DNA of 58,476 bases from Actinoplanes campanulatus (lineage in GTDB: Bacteria > Actinomycetota > Actinomycetes > Mycobacteriales > Micromonosporaceae): NCBI RefSeq assembly GCF_014647795.1, contig NZ_BMPW01000038.1, forward strand, positions 1 to 58,476. The letters run 5' to 3'. Both the position numbers and the translations under genes were made by a program. The notes under the pieces are model-generated. The model searched no databases. It worked only from the letters and a program-made list of their open reading frames with translations, and was not told the origin of the DNA. The first letter of the stretch is position 1. The number at the start of each line of letters is the position of its first letter. This document shows positions 32,783 through 41,909 of this stretch, piece by piece.

Positions 32783-35700
32783 CAGCCCGGGGCCGCGTAG
32801 ACGACGCTGGTCAGCACCGGGTCGCCGTGGGTCAGTTCGTCCAGCAGGGCGGCGGCGCCGGCGGCCGGATCGATGAGCTGGACGCCCTGTGCGGCGTACC
32901 GGCCGGCCAGCTCGGCGGTCACCATGCCACCGTGCCGGCGGGCCGGCGCCCACGGCCCCCAGTGCACGGTGAGGCAGCGCCGTCCGGTGCGGGCCGCCCA
33001 GCGGCGGCCGCAGTCGTCGAGGGCGTCGTTGGCGGCCGCGTAGTCGCACTGGCCCCGGCTGCCGCGGACAGCCGCGACGCTGCCGAACAGGGCCACGAAC
33101 CCGGGGGCGTCCGGCAGGTGGTCGAGGGCGTCCAGGACGTTGCGGGCGCCGTCGACCTTGGTGCCGAAGACGCGCCGGAACGAGTCGGTGGTCTTGTCGG
33201 CCAGCAGCCGGTCCTCGATCACCCCGGCCGCGAACACCACCCCGTCGAGCCGCCGGTACGCGGCGTGCACCGATTTCACCAGCGCGTGCACCGCGTCGGC
33301 GTCGGTCACGTCGAGGGTGTGGTACTCGACGGTCCGGCTCACGGCGCGCAGCTCGGCGACGGTGGCGGCCACCTCCCGCCGGGCCAGCACGGCCCGGGCC
33401 CGCTGGTCGACGCTGGCCGGGTCGCGGCCGGCCAGGACGCGCCGCAGCGCGTTCAGGTCGGTGGCGGCGGCCAGTTCGGCGTCCTCGGGCTCGGCGTCCG
33501 GCGCGGTCCGCCCGGCCAGCACGATCCGGCAGCCGGTACGGGCCGCGAACTCGCCGGCCACGGTCGCGGTGATCCCGCGCCCGCCGCCGACCAGCAGCAC
33601 CACGGATTCCCGGTTCAGTTCGGTGGTGGCCCGTCCCCGGGGCGGTGGCACCGGCCGTACCGACGGCGCCAGCCGGTTCGCGCCGTGCCGGACGACCGGC
33701 TCACCGTCGCGGTCGCCGAGTTCGGCGGTCAGCAGCGCGGCGACGGTGGCCGGGTCCGCCCCGGACGGCACGCTGACCAGCCGGGTCAGGACGCCGGGCC
33801 GTTCCTGCCGCATCGACCGGATGAAGCCGGGCAGCCCGTCGGCGCGGGGGTCGCCGTCGACCGCGGCGACCAGCACCCCCCGGCCGGTCGCGGCGGCCGC
33901 CCGCAGCTTCTCGAACAGCACCGGCAGCCACGGCTGCTCGTCGTCGCCGTCGCCCAGCGCCCCGGCCAGGAGCAGGTCGTCGCCGCCGTCGGCCACGACC
34001 GGGACGCCCCGCTCGCGTAGTGCCCGGGCCAGCTCGTCCGGCCCGTCGACGGTGACCGTGCGCCCGGCCGGTACGGCGTCCGCGGCCGGCGGGGCCGGCG
34101 TCCACTCGCGGAGGAACCGTTGCGGTGCGGCGGCCGGCGGCCCGCCGTCGAGCAGCGCCGCCATCTCCCCCGCGGTCCGGGCGCGGCCCAGCCGCTCCAG
34201 GGCGGGCCCGGCGCCGCCGGTCAGCTCGCCGACGATCTCGGTGCGTTTGATCGAGTCGATGGAGAGGTCGGCTTCCAGGTCGACGTCCGGGCCGATCAGG
34301 TCGACCGGGTAGCCGGTGCGGGCGCTGATCACCGCCCGGACCCGGTCGAGGGTGTCCACCGGCTCGATCGCGGCCGGGGCGGCGGCCGCGACCGCCGGTC
34401 CCGTCGTGGGCTCCGGGGTGTGGGCCGGCTCGATCGCGGCCGGCGGTGGCGCGCCCAGGTAGGCGAGCATGACGTCGCGCTGGGTGGCCACGAACTCCCG
34501 GGTGGTGCGCAGGTAGTCCTCGATGAGCCGGTCGGCGTCGGCGGCCGGGGCGGCGACCGGAACCTGCCGGGCGGCGGCGATCCCGCCGGTCAGGTAGGCG
34601 CCGTCGCCGGTCCGGACCGCGTGCCCGTCGACGGTCCAGCGCGGCGGTGGCGCCGGGACGGTGTCGGTGAGGTCGGCGGCGTCCCGGCCCCGATAGAGCG
34701 GGTCGAGGTGCACCGGCACCCCGGCCAGGGCGAGTTCGGCGACCGCGGACAGGGCGCCGGCCAGGCCCCCGCCGGCCTGCTCGAAGTTCACCACCCGGTG
34801 CGGTCGGTCGGCCAGGATGGCGCCGACCAGGTTGCTGAGGGTGGTTCCGGGGCCGCATTCGGCGAAGACGCGGGCGCCGGCGGCGTACATCGCCTCGATC
34901 TGGTCGGCGAAGCGGACCGGGGATCCGATCTGGTCGCCCAGTTCGACGGCGATCAGGGCGGGCCGGTCCGGGTACGGCCGGGCGGTGCGGTTGGCGTAGA
35001 CCGGGATCCGCGGCGCCCGCGGTGACAGTCCGGCGACCGCCGCGGTGAACCCGGGCCCGGCCGCGGTCACGAGCGGGCTGTGGAAGGCGCAGGCCACGTC
35101 CAGGGCGGTGACGGTGTGGCCGAGCGCCCGCAGCCGGGCGCCGGCCTGTTCGACGGCACCGGGAACGCCCGCGATGACCGTCTGGTCGGGGCTGTTGTGG
35201 TTGGCCAGCACCACCCCGTCGACGGCGGCGATCTCGGCGGCGATCTCGGCGGGCGGGCCGGTGACCGCGGCCATCGTGCCGGGCTGGGATCCGGCGGCCG
35301 CGAGGATCTCCTCGGCCCGCCGCAGGCTCAGCGCGGACAGGGCGGTGTCCGGCAGCGCACCGGCGGCGGTGAGGGCGACGAGCTCGCCGTAGCTGTGCCC
35401 GGCGGCCATGTCGGCGGTGATGCCGAGCATCGTGAGGAAGCGGTGCGCGGCCAGGCCGGTGAGCCCGAGGGCGGGCTGGGCGTTGCGGGTGTCGCGCAGC
35501 CGGTTGCGCTGGCGGTGGGCGCTGTCCGGGTCGAAGGCCGCGCCGGGGTAGAGGGCCCGCACCCAGTCGCCGCCGTGCTCGGCCGGTTCCCGCAGCTCGG
35601 GGAAGGTGATGAGCAGCGACGCGAACATGTCGACGCGCTGGCTGCCCTGGCCGGGGAAGAGCAGTGCGAGTTTCGGGCGCTCGGCCGCCCGTACCCCGTC

Positions 35701-38700
35701 GTGGTCGAGGTTCTCCAGGCGGGACCGCAGGTCGTCGATCGAGGTGGCGAGCACCGAGAGGGTGGGCGCCGCCGCGGTGCGCGACAGCCGGGCGGCCGCG
35801 GTCCGGGCCAGGTCCCGCAGCCGGGCCTGTGGGTGGGTGTCGAGCAGTCCGCGCAGCCAGGCGGCGTCGGCCCGGCCGGTGAACAGGAACAGCTCCACCG
35901 GCCACTGGTCGAGGCCGTGCCGTGGTTCCGGCCCGCGGTGGCCGGTCAGCACGGCGTGGAAGTTGGTGCCGCCGAACCCGAATCCGCTGACCGCGCCCAC
36001 CCGTCGTTCCATGGTGTCCGGCCAGGGTCGCGCCACCCTGTCGAAGGCGAACGGGCTGTCCTCCGACCAGTCGTCGTGCGGGCGGGTGAGGTGCGTGGTG
36101 GGCGGGCGGATGCCGGTGTGGATGGCCAGTGCCGTCTTGATCAGACCGGCCATGCCCGCCGCGCACTTGGTGTGGCCGATCTGCGACTTCACCGAGCCGA
36201 GCGCCGCCGTGCCGGGAGCCGCGCCGGCCTCGGTGTACACCACGGTGAGGGTGGCCAGTTCGGTGCGGTCGCCGACCACCGTGCCGGTGCCGTGCGCCTC
36301 GACGAGCCCCACCTCGGCCGGTGACACCCCGGCCTGCCGGTAGGCGCGCAGCAGCGCCGCCCGCTGGCCCTCCGGGCGGGGCGCGGTCAGCCCGCGGGCC
36401 CGGCCGTCGCTGGCGCTGCCGACGCCGCTGATCACCGCGTACACCCGGTCGCCGTCGCGTTCGGCGTCGGCCAGCCGTTTCAGCACCAGGCAGCCGACGC
36501 CCTCGCCGAGCGCGATGCCGTCGGCCGCGGCGTCGAACGGGCGGGACCGGCCGGTCGGCGACAGTGCACCGGCGGCCGCGAAGTGCCGGTAGTCGAGCAG
36601 GCTGTTGTGGGTGTCGGCGCCGCCGCACAGCACCAGGTCGGCGCTGCCGGTGATCAGTTCGCGGCAGGCGGCGTCGAGGGCGGCCAGCGAGGAGGCGCAG
36701 GCGGCGTCCACGATGTAGTTGGCGCCGCCGAGGTCCATCCGGTTGGCGATCCGGCCGGTGATCACGTTGGCGAGCACGCCGGGAAAGGTGTCCTCGGTGA
36801 AGCCGGGCAGTTGCGCGTCCAGGGTCTCGGGCACCCGGTCCAGGTAGGCGGGCAGCACGGCCCGCAGGGTGAGCGCGTGCGCCAGTTCCCCGCCGGACTC
36901 GGCGCCGAAGACCACCGCGGTACGGGACCGGTCGAACGCCCGCCCGCTGCCGGCGGCGTCCGGGAACGGCTGGTATCCGGCGTCGGCGAGGGCCCGGCCG
37001 GCCGCCTCCAGGGCGAGCAGCTGCACCGGCTCGATCGCGGCCAGCGACGCCGGCGGAATGCCCCAGGCGACCGGGTCGACCGGCACCCGGGGCAGGAATC
37101 CGCCCCACCGCGACGGCACGTCGTGCCGCTCCGGGTCCCACCGGTCGGCCGGCACCTCGGTGATCGCGTCGGCGCCGGCGACCACCCGCGACCAGAAGGC
37201 GGCGGTGTCCCCGGCGCCGGGGAAGATGCCGGCCAGGCCGACGATCGCCACGTCCAGCGGTGCGGCGACGCGCTCCGGTTCCGGCCGCGCCCCGGCGTCG
37301 GCCGATGGCACGGCCAGCCACGCGGCGGCGCCGGCCGTCACCTCGGCGTGCAGCTCGGCCACGGTGGTGACGGCGTCGCGCAGCACCGCCACCTGACCGG
37401 CCATGAACAGACCACCGTCGCGCTGCACCCGCTCGTCGACCGGTTCCAGATCCCCGCCGGTACGCCGCAGGCCCTTGCTGGCCAGTCGCAGCCGGCCCAG
37501 GTTGAGCCGTTCCAGCGCGTCCCAGATCTCCCGGTCCGGTGTTCCGGCGGCACGCAGCCGGTCCCGGGCCGCGGTGAACTCGGCGGCGTACGGGCTGTCC
37601 ACGCAGCGGGTCAGGTGGCCGGGCGCGGTCTCCAGGACGGTGGTGGCCCGGGCCCGCAGGATCTCCTGCTGGAACACCGGCCCGATCGCGCCCGAGCCGA
37701 CCGCCTCCGCGGTGAACAGGTACGCCGTGCCCATGAGCAGCCCCACTCCGGCGCCGCGGGCGGTCAGCGGCGCCGCGGCGGCGGTCGCCATGGCCGCCGA
37801 GCGGGCGTCGTGCACGCCACCGGCGAACAGCACGTCGAGGTGGTCGCCGGGGTGCTCGTCCAGCCAGTCGAGCAGCACCGGGATCTGCGCCTGCCAGAGC
37901 GCGAAACTGCTGGCCGGGCCGATGTGCCCGCCGCATTCGGCGCCCTCGAAGACGAACCGGCGGGCCCCGGCGCCGAGGAACTGCCGCAGCAGGCCGGGCG
38001 ACGGCACGTGCAGGAACGCGGCGACACCGGCCGACTCCAGCCGGTCCGCCTGGTCGGGGCGGCCACCGGCGATGATCACGGCGGCCGGGCGGGCCGCGAG
38101 GATGGCGTCGAGCTGGGCGGCGCGGGTCTCCTCCGGGGCGAAGCCGAGGATGCCGGCCGCCCACGGCCGCCCGGCCACCGCCCGCGCCGTCGCCCGCAGC
38201 AGGGATTGGCTGGTCTTGCCGTCGGCGAGCGACAGCGCGACACAGGGCAGCCCGCCGCCGGCGGCGACGGCGGCGGCCAGTTCGGGACGGTCGCTGACCC
38301 GGGTCATCGGTCCCTGGACCACCGGGAGGGTGGTGCCGAGCCGCCGGGCGAGCGGGGCGCCCGGGCCGAGGGCGGGCGCGGTGCGCCCGGATTCGACGGC
38401 CGCCCGGATCGCCCGGATCACGCCGGGCACGTCGCGGTGGCGGCGAGCGAGATCGGCGGCCAGGTACGCGTCCAGGCCGGCGCCCGAGGTGGGCCGGGTC
38501 AGCGCGGCGGCCATCGCCGGCGGCGGGCAGGCTTCCGGCAGCAGCGCCAGAGCCGTGTCGAGGACGACGCCGGCCGCTCCCCCGGCGACCGCGGCCGCCG
38601 CGGTGTGCGGGCCGATGCCGCCCCACGCCCACACCGGCACGCCCAGTTCGGCGAGCAGTTGCTGGAGCAGGACGAAAACCGACAGTCCGGCGTCCGGGTC

Positions 38701-39063
38701 GCCGGTCTCAGCTCCCCGGGCGAGCAGGCCGTCGGCGCCGTCGGTGATCGCGGCGCGGGCCTGGACGAGGCCGGTCACCTCGGCCAGCACGGTCCGGCCG
38801 CCCCAGGCCGCGGCGCTGATCCCGGCCGGCACGACCACGGTGTCCACCTGTTCCGGCAGGTCCGCCGCCGTCAGGGTGGCGTTCACCCGTACCCCGAACC
38901 GGCCCGGCACCCACCGCGCCGCCCGCCGCAGTTCGGCGACCGCCGGGCCGTCGTGTCCGCTGAGATCCAGCACGCCCTGCACCCCGGCCCGGCAGCAGGC
39001 GGCCAGCAGCCGCCCGTCCGGGAGCCCGAAGGGGGTGACGGCCATGATCGTTGCAGTGTTCAC
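32779..39063 (-). CDS. type I synthase: NMO-NMO(PfaD-like ER)-KS-AT-ACP-KR
   Basis: A 2094-residue multidomain synthase, first gene of the operon. I chose the GTG at 39063 with GGGGGGA nine bases upstream; a leaderless GTG at 39120 (19 residues longer) is possible. Domains: a first nitronate-monooxygenase-like barrel (~10-230), a second full PfaD-like flavin enoyl reductase (~265-580, VQGPMTRVSD, ECGGHIGPAS ~376), KS (~600-1040, VDAACASSL Cys ~789, EAHGTGTVVGD, KSQIGHTKC), AT (~1130-1430, GHSYGEL ~1222), one ACP with LSIDSIKRTEI (~1604), and KR (~1820-2070, LLVGGGRGITA, catalytic Ser/Tyr in FGSVAAVRGSRGQCDYAAAND). The DSIKR motif and GGxRGIT KR are hallmarks of polyunsaturated-fatty-acid-type synthases. 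With KR, DH and ER activities in the pair, an iteratively reduced chain is expected. Confidence 0.88.
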   Translation of the reverse strand: MNTATIMAVTPFGLPDGRLLAACCRAGVQGVLDLSGHDGPAVAELRRAARWVPGRFGVRVNATLTAADLPEQVDTVVVPAGISAAAWGGRTVLAEVTGLVQARAAITDGADGLLARGAETGDPDAGLSVFVLLQQLLAELGVPVWAWGGIGPHTAAAAVAGGAAGVVLDTALALLPEACPPPAMAAALTRPTSGAGLDAYLAADLARRHRDVPGVIRAIRAAVESGRTAPALGPGAPLARRLGTTLPVVQGPMTRVSDRPELAAAVAAGGGLPCVALSLADGKTSQSLLRATARAVAGRPWAAGILGFAPEETRAAQLDAILAARPAAVIIAGGRPDQADRLESAGVAAFLHVPSPGLLRQFLGAGARRFVFEGAECGGHIGPASSFALWQAQIPVLLDWLDEHPGDHLDVLFAGGVHDARSAAMATAAAAPLTARGAGVGLLMGTAYLFTAEAVGSGAIGPVFQQEILRARATTVLETAPGHLTRCVDSPYAAEFTAARDRLRAAGTPDREIWDALERLNLGRLRLASKGLRRTGGDLEPVDERVQRDGGLFMAGQVAVLRDAVTTVAELHAEVTAGAAAWLAVPSADAGARPEPERVAAPLDVAIVGLAGIFPGAGDTAAFWSRVVAGADAITEVPADRWDPERHDVPSRWGGFLPRVPVDPVAWGIPPASLAAIEPVQLLALEAAGRALADAGYQPFPDAAGSGRAFDRSRTAVVFGAESGGELAHALTLRAVLPAYLDRVPETLDAQLPGFTEDTFPGVLANVITGRIANRMDLGGANYIVDAACASSLAALDAACRELITGSADLVLCGGADTHNSLLDYRHFAAAGALSPTGRSRPFDAAADGIALGEGVGCLVLKRLADAERDGDRVYAVISGVGSASDGRARGLTAPRPEGQRAALLRAYRQAGVSPAEVGLVEAHGTGTVVGDRTELATLTVVYTEAGAAPGTAALGSVKSQIGHTKCAAGMAGLIKTALAIHTGIRPPTTHLTRPHDDWSEDSPFAFDRVARPWPDTMERRVGAVSGFGFGGTNFHAVLTGHRGPEPRHGLDQWPVELFLFTGRADAAWLRGLLDTHPQARLRDLARTAAARLSRTAAAPTLSVLATSIDDLRSRLENLDHDGVRAAERPKLALLFPGQGSQRVDMFASLLITFPELREPAEHGGDWVRALYPGAAFDPDSAHRQRNRLRDTRNAQPALGLTGLAAHRFLTMLGITADMAAGHSYGELVALTAAGALPDTALSALSLRRAEEILAAAGSQPGTMAAVTGPPAEIAAEIAAVDGVVLANHNSPDQTVIAGVPGAVEQAGARLRALGHTVTALDVACAFHSPLVTAAGPGFTAAVAGLSPRAPRIPVYANRTARPYPDRPALIAVELGDQIGSPVRFADQIEAMYAAGARVFAECGPGTTLSNLVGAILADRPHRVVNFEQAGGGLAGALSAVAELALAGVPVHLDPLYRGRDAADLTDTVPAPPPRWTVDGHAVRTGDGAYLTGGIAAARQVPVAAPAADADRLIEDYLRTTREFVATQRDVMLAYLGAPPPAAIEPAHTPEPTTGPAVAAAAPAAIEPVDTLDRVRAVISARTGYPVDLIGPDVDLEADLSIDSIKRTEIVGELTGGAGPALERLGRARTAGEMAALLDGGPPAAAPQRFLREWTPAPPAADAVPAGRTVTVDGPDELARALRERGVPVVADGGDDLLLAGALGDGDDEQPWLPVLFEKLRAAAATGRGVLVAAVDGDPRADGLPGFIRSMRQERPGVLTRLVSVPSGADPATVAALLTAELGDRDGEPVVRHGANRLAPSVRPVPPPRGRATTELNRESVVLLVGGGRGITATVAGEFAARTGCRIVLAGRTAPDAEPEDAELAAATDLNALRRVLAGRDPASVDQRARAVLARREVAATVAELRAVSRTVEYHTLDVTDADAVHALVKSVHAAYRRLDGVVFAAGVIEDRLLADKTTDSFRRVFGTKVDGARNVLDALDHLPDAPGFVALFGSVAAVRGSRGQCDYAAANDALDDCGRRWAARTGRRCLTVHWGPWAPARRHGGMVTAELAGRYAAQGVQLIDPAAGAAALLDELTHGDPVLTSVVYAAPGW

Positions 39064-39247
39064 TCGGTGCAGTCCCCCCGGCTCACCCGGTGGTGCCGCC
39101 CACGACCACCGATACTGCACTCAACGATCTTAATTTTGTCCAGTTATGCCCCGATTTGACATGGTTTCTGATTACGGGTAGCCGCAGGCCACCGGCGCGG
39201 CCTAGGTTCGATGCACGCAACGACGTACGTCGAAGGGGAAGCGCCGG
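39064..39247. promoter_or_regulatory. divergent promoter region of synthase operon and hydrolase
   Basis: The gap is AT-rich around 39118-39180, unlike its surroundings. Toward the synthase operon (minus strand), TAAGAT (39132 down to 39127) is a perfect TANNNT box, and a transcript starting near 39120 would have either no leader (GTG at 39120) or a 57-base leader to the GTG at 39063. Toward the hydrolase (plus strand), TTGACA (39156-39161) is followed after 17 bases by TAGCCG (39179-39184); TAGGTT (39203-39208) is an alternative -10 box. No clear operator palindrome is seen. Confidence 0.5.
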
Positions 39248-40102
39248 ATGTCGAAACAGGTCACGTTCACCGCCGACGGGATCACCCTGGCCGGAAACCT
39301 GTCGGTCGCCGCGGACGGAGCGCCCGGCGTGGTCCTCACCGGACCGTTCACCGGGGTGAAGGAGCAGGTCGTGGGTACCTACGCGGCACTGCTGCGGGAA
39401 CGCGGGTTCACCACGCTGGCGTTCGACCACCGCGGGTTCGGGGAGAGCGGCGGCCGCCGGGCGCATGAGGACAGCCAGGGCAAACTGTCCGACCTGCGGG
39501 CGGCCGTGAGCCTGCTCGGCGAGCACACCGACCGGGTGGCGGTGGTCGGGGTGTGCCTCGGCGGCGGCTACGCGGTGCGGGCCGCCGCCACCGATCCGCG
39601 CATCCGGGCGGTGGCGGGGATCGCCGGGGCGTACAACAGCCCGGCCCGGTTCAGCGCCGGGACTCCGGAGGGCTACCGCGCGGCGATCCGGTCCTTCATC
39701 GACCGGTACGACGAGGAGCTGCCCGCCGTCGCCCCGGACGGTGGGACGGCGGCGATGGGCGGCGACGAACCGTACGCCTACTACGGCACCGCCCGGGGCG
39801 CCGCCGAGCGCTGGGAGAACCGGGTCACCTACGGCTCACTGCACTCGCTGATGACCCTGGACGCCCTCGGCGCCGCCCCGCTGCTGGGGACGGTCCCGCT
39901 GCTGATCGTGCACGGCCGCGCCGACGCCTACTGCTCCCCGGAACTGGCCGAGGCGGCGTACGACGCGGCGCCCGGCCCGAAGGAGCTGGTCTGGCTGGAC
40001 GCGGCGGAGCACATCGATCTGTACGACGTGGAGCCGCACGTCACCCGGGCGGCCGAGGCGGCGGCGGCGTTCCTGCACCGGCATCTTTCCTCCCCGGCAT
40101 GA
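39248..40102 (+). CDS. dienelactone-hydrolase-like alpha/beta hydrolase
   Basis: A 284-residue alpha/beta hydrolase with Cys at the nucleophile elbow (VGVCLGGGYA, Cys ~103), as in dienelactone hydrolases, instead of the usual Ser. Other signs are AFDHRGFGESGGRRA (~60-75), HGRADAYC (~223) and a C-terminal AAEHIDLYD with the catalytic His (~255). AAGGGG lies a few bases before the ATG at 39248. The substrate is unknown; relatives hydrolyse lactones, esters or act as peptidases. It is divergent from the synthase operon and might belong to it functionally, but nothing proves this. Confidence 0.85.
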   Translation: MSKQVTFTADGITLAGNLSVAADGAPGVVLTGPFTGVKEQVVGTYAALLRERGFTTLAFDHRGFGESGGRRAHEDSQGKLSDLRAAVSLLGEHTDRVAVVGVCLGGGYAVRAAATDPRIRAVAGIAGAYNSPARFSAGTPEGYRAAIRSFIDRYDEELPAVAPDGGTAAMGGDEPYAYYGTARGAAERWENRVTYGSLHSLMTLDALGAAPLLGTVPLLIVHGRADAYCSPELAEAAYDAAPGPKELVWLDAAEHIDLYDVEPHVTRAAEAAAAFLHRHLSSPA

Positions 40103-40108
40103 TCGGGA

Positions 40109-40141
40109 AGCGGCCACCGCCGGGGCACGACGGTGGCCGCT
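40109..40141. terminator. hairpin between convergent genes
   Basis: An 11-bp perfect stem (AGCGGCCACCG at 40109-40119 pairing with 40131-40141) with an 11-base loop, seven bases after the hydrolase stop. It is well placed to end transcription from both sides of the convergent pair. Confidence 0.65.
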
Positions 40142-40154
40142 CGGGGGCCGGGCT

Positions 40155-40187
40155 CAGCTCTCGGATCAGCTCTCGGCCAGCTCTCGG
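40155..40187. repeat. triplicate decamer CAGCTCTCGG
   Basis: CAGCTCTCGG occurs three times, at 40155-40164, 40167-40176 and 40178-40187, ending just after the stop codon of the endonuclease gene (minus strand). It looks like a small tandem duplication in non-coding sequence. Confidence 0.8.
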
Positions 40188-40188
40188 C

Positions 40189-41364
40189 TCAGCCGAAGAT
40201 CGAGGCCGCCCACTCGGGGTGGTCGATGAACGGGTTCCGGTTGTGCTGGTAGCTCGCGTAGATGACCTGGTTGCGGGCGCGCTCGGCCGCCGTCGGCGGG
40301 TCCTGCGTGTGCCACGCCAGCAGGGTGGAGAGCTTTCCGAGGTACGGGTTGGAGCCGTTCGCGGTCGAGTTGTTGAGCTCCAGGTTCGCCCAGGAGTCGC
40401 CGCCCTCGTAGCGCACCGCCATGTAGAACACCATCCGGGCCACGTCGCCCTTGATCGCGGCGCGGGGCTCCCACGAGTCGGCGTCGGTGTAGTTGCCGGT
40501 GGCGCCGGAGACCGCGGTTCCGCCGGTGTCGAAGTCCTTGTTGCCGCGCAGCGCGTTGATCGTGACGTCCTCGGGCCGCAGGTGGTGCAGGTCGGTGCCG
40601 GGGCCGTTGGCGGTGCCGAAGTCACCGTGCGACTGCGGCCACACGTGCTCCCGGTTCCAGTTGCCGGTCGCCCCACCGTTGAGCGTCTTCGACCGGCTGA
40701 TCCCGGAGTACAGCAGGATCACGTTCGCCGAGTTCGCCGGGTCCTGGTCGGTGACCTTCAGGGCGTTCCACACCGCGTCGTACGAGATCGTGGTGACCCC
40801 GGTCGAGATGATCGTGTGCAGCGCCGACTTGAGGCTGGACCCGGATTTGCCGAGTGCCGCCGCGTAGTAGGTGTCGGTGGTGCTGGAGGCCGTGGGGCCG
40901 GCCGTGGCGGTCGGGCTGGTCGTGGCCGTGCCGCCGAACGTCATGGCGGTCGGCGACTTGAGCCCGGTGTGCGAGAAGTAGGCGGTCAGCGTGCCGGTGA
41001 CCGTCAGCGCCCGGCCGACGTTCGACGGGTTGCCGGCCAGCCCGAACGCCGAGCGGTAGGAGCTGGTGATCTGGACGTACAGCATCCGGCTCGTGCTGGT
41101 CTCGGCCGCGCTGTCGGCGATGGCCAGTGCCGTGTCGCCGGTGAAGGAGCTGAACCGGACGGTGTCGGTGGCGGTGGGTTCGCCGACGATGTAGCCGACG
41201 ACGGTCCCGGTGCCGCTCTGGCTGCTGATCGCCTGGGCGACCGTCAGCGGCGCGGCGGCCGCCGCCGACGGGGCCCGCAGCACCGTGACGGAGGCGACCA
41301 GCAGGCCGGCGAGGACCGGTATCAGCAGCGCCAGGAGGCGCCGATGGACTGTGGGAGCGGGCAT
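40189..41364 (-). CDS. secreted endonuclease I (EndA/NucM family)
   Basis: A 391-residue secreted nuclease. I chose the ATG at 41364, which has GGAG eight bases upstream and starts a signal peptide (basic MPAPTVHRR, hydrophobic LLALLIPVLAGLLVASV, ending APSAAAA near residue 38); a GTG at 41382 is the alternative. Residues ~40-150 form a beta-rich, OB-fold-like domain. A short Thr/Ser/Pro linker follows, then the endonuclease I domain with NWNREHVWPQSHG (~241, His-Me finger catalytic His), the DLHHLRPED motif and an Asn-rich C-terminal helix. It degrades extracellular DNA non-specifically. It is monocistronic. Confidence 0.9.
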   Translation of the reverse strand: MPAPTVHRRLLALLIPVLAGLLVASVTVLRAPSAAAAAPLTVAQAISSQSGTGTVVGYIVGEPTATDTVRFSSFTGDTALAIADSAAETSTSRMLYVQITSSYRSAFGLAGNPSNVGRALTVTGTLTAYFSHTGLKSPTAMTFGGTATTSPTATAGPTASSTTDTYYAAALGKSGSSLKSALHTIISTGVTTISYDAVWNALKVTDQDPANSANVILLYSGISRSKTLNGGATGNWNREHVWPQSHGDFGTANGPGTDLHHLRPEDVTINALRGNKDFDTGGTAVSGATGNYTDADSWEPRAAIKGDVARMVFYMAVRYEGGDSWANLELNNSTANGSNPYLGKLSTLLAWHTQDPPTAAERARNQVIYASYQHNRNPFIDHPEWAASIFG

Positions 41365-41460
41365 GGGGGGAGCTCCGTTCACCAGGCTGTATAGACAGCT
41401 TTAATTGTGAACGAACGGGCGCCCGGCGGAGTCATACCACTTCGGTCATCCTTCGCGCCG

Positions 41461-41835
41461 CTACCCGAACACCCGGGTGAGGATCAGAGCGACGGTCACC
41501 CACACGAAACCGGCGATCAGGCCGGGGCGGCGCAACGGGCGACCCGCGGCGGAACCGGCCAGTCCCGCCAGCAGGCCCAGCAGCACGGCCCACCCGGGGA
41601 CCGGGCGAATCCAGTCCGGACCGTCGATCGGGCAGACGATCTGGTCGGTGGCGTCGAAGCAGTGGTTCGACATCATGTGGCTGCCCTCGAACAGCGTGAA
41701 GCCGGCGAAGATCAGCAAGCCGAGGAAGGCCAGCGCGGAGACCCCCACCGCCGCGGGGGTGCCGTAGCGCTCTCGGGTGAACCAGCCGGGCTGCGCCGGT
41801 GCGGTCGGTGTCGTCACAGCCCGGGATCCAACCAC
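41461..41835 (-). CDS. small membrane protein, three helices
   Basis: A protein of up to 124 residues with three hydrophobic helices (AVGVSALAFLGLLIFAGFTLF, AVLLGLLAGLAGSAAG and LIAGFVWVTVALILTRV). A loop between the first two carries two Cys (HCFDATDQIVCP), probably outside the membrane and disulfide-bonded. I used the GTG at 41835; a GTG at 41817 is equally possible, and neither has a good Shine-Dalgarno sequence. The family is not recognised. It is divergent from the LacI-type regulator, with about 70 bases between starts. Confidence 0.65.
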   Translation of the reverse strand: MVGSRAVTTPTAPAQPGWFTRERYGTPAAVGVSALAFLGLLIFAGFTLFEGSHMMSNHCFDATDQIVCPIDGPDWIRPVPGWAVLLGLLAGLAGSAAGRPLRRPGLIAGFVWVTVALILTRVFG

Positions 41836-41896
41836 ACATGATCAACACAGCCGGGCGAGCGTGACCAGAACTTCGCTGATACGAATAAGTGACCGG

Positions 41897-41909
41897 TACG
41901 GTAGCCCGG
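41897..41909 (+). promoter_or_regulatory. -10 box for a leaderless start
   Basis: TACGGT at 41897-41902 ends six bases before the GTG at 41909. The hexamer GTGACC occurs three times nearby (41861, 41889, 41909), which may be part of an autoregulatory site. Confidence 0.35.

Noticed and set aside
28646-32800. A 1384-residue plus-strand open frame opposite the second synthase
   Set aside because: It is antisense to well-recognised KS, AT and PPTase domains, has the Gly/Arg/Val-rich composition of a high-GC shadow frame, and shows no domain. The same applies to 17791-19629, 36583-39159 and the minus-strand frame 54536-56776.
28607-39063. Enediyne biosynthesis cluster
   Set aside because: The DH-PPTase tail is enediyne-like, but the KS-AT-ACP-KR-DH-PPTase order in one protein is absent. 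There are extra NMO domains and a second KS-AT, and no enediyne accessory genes (E3-E5, E10-type thioesterase) lie nearby.
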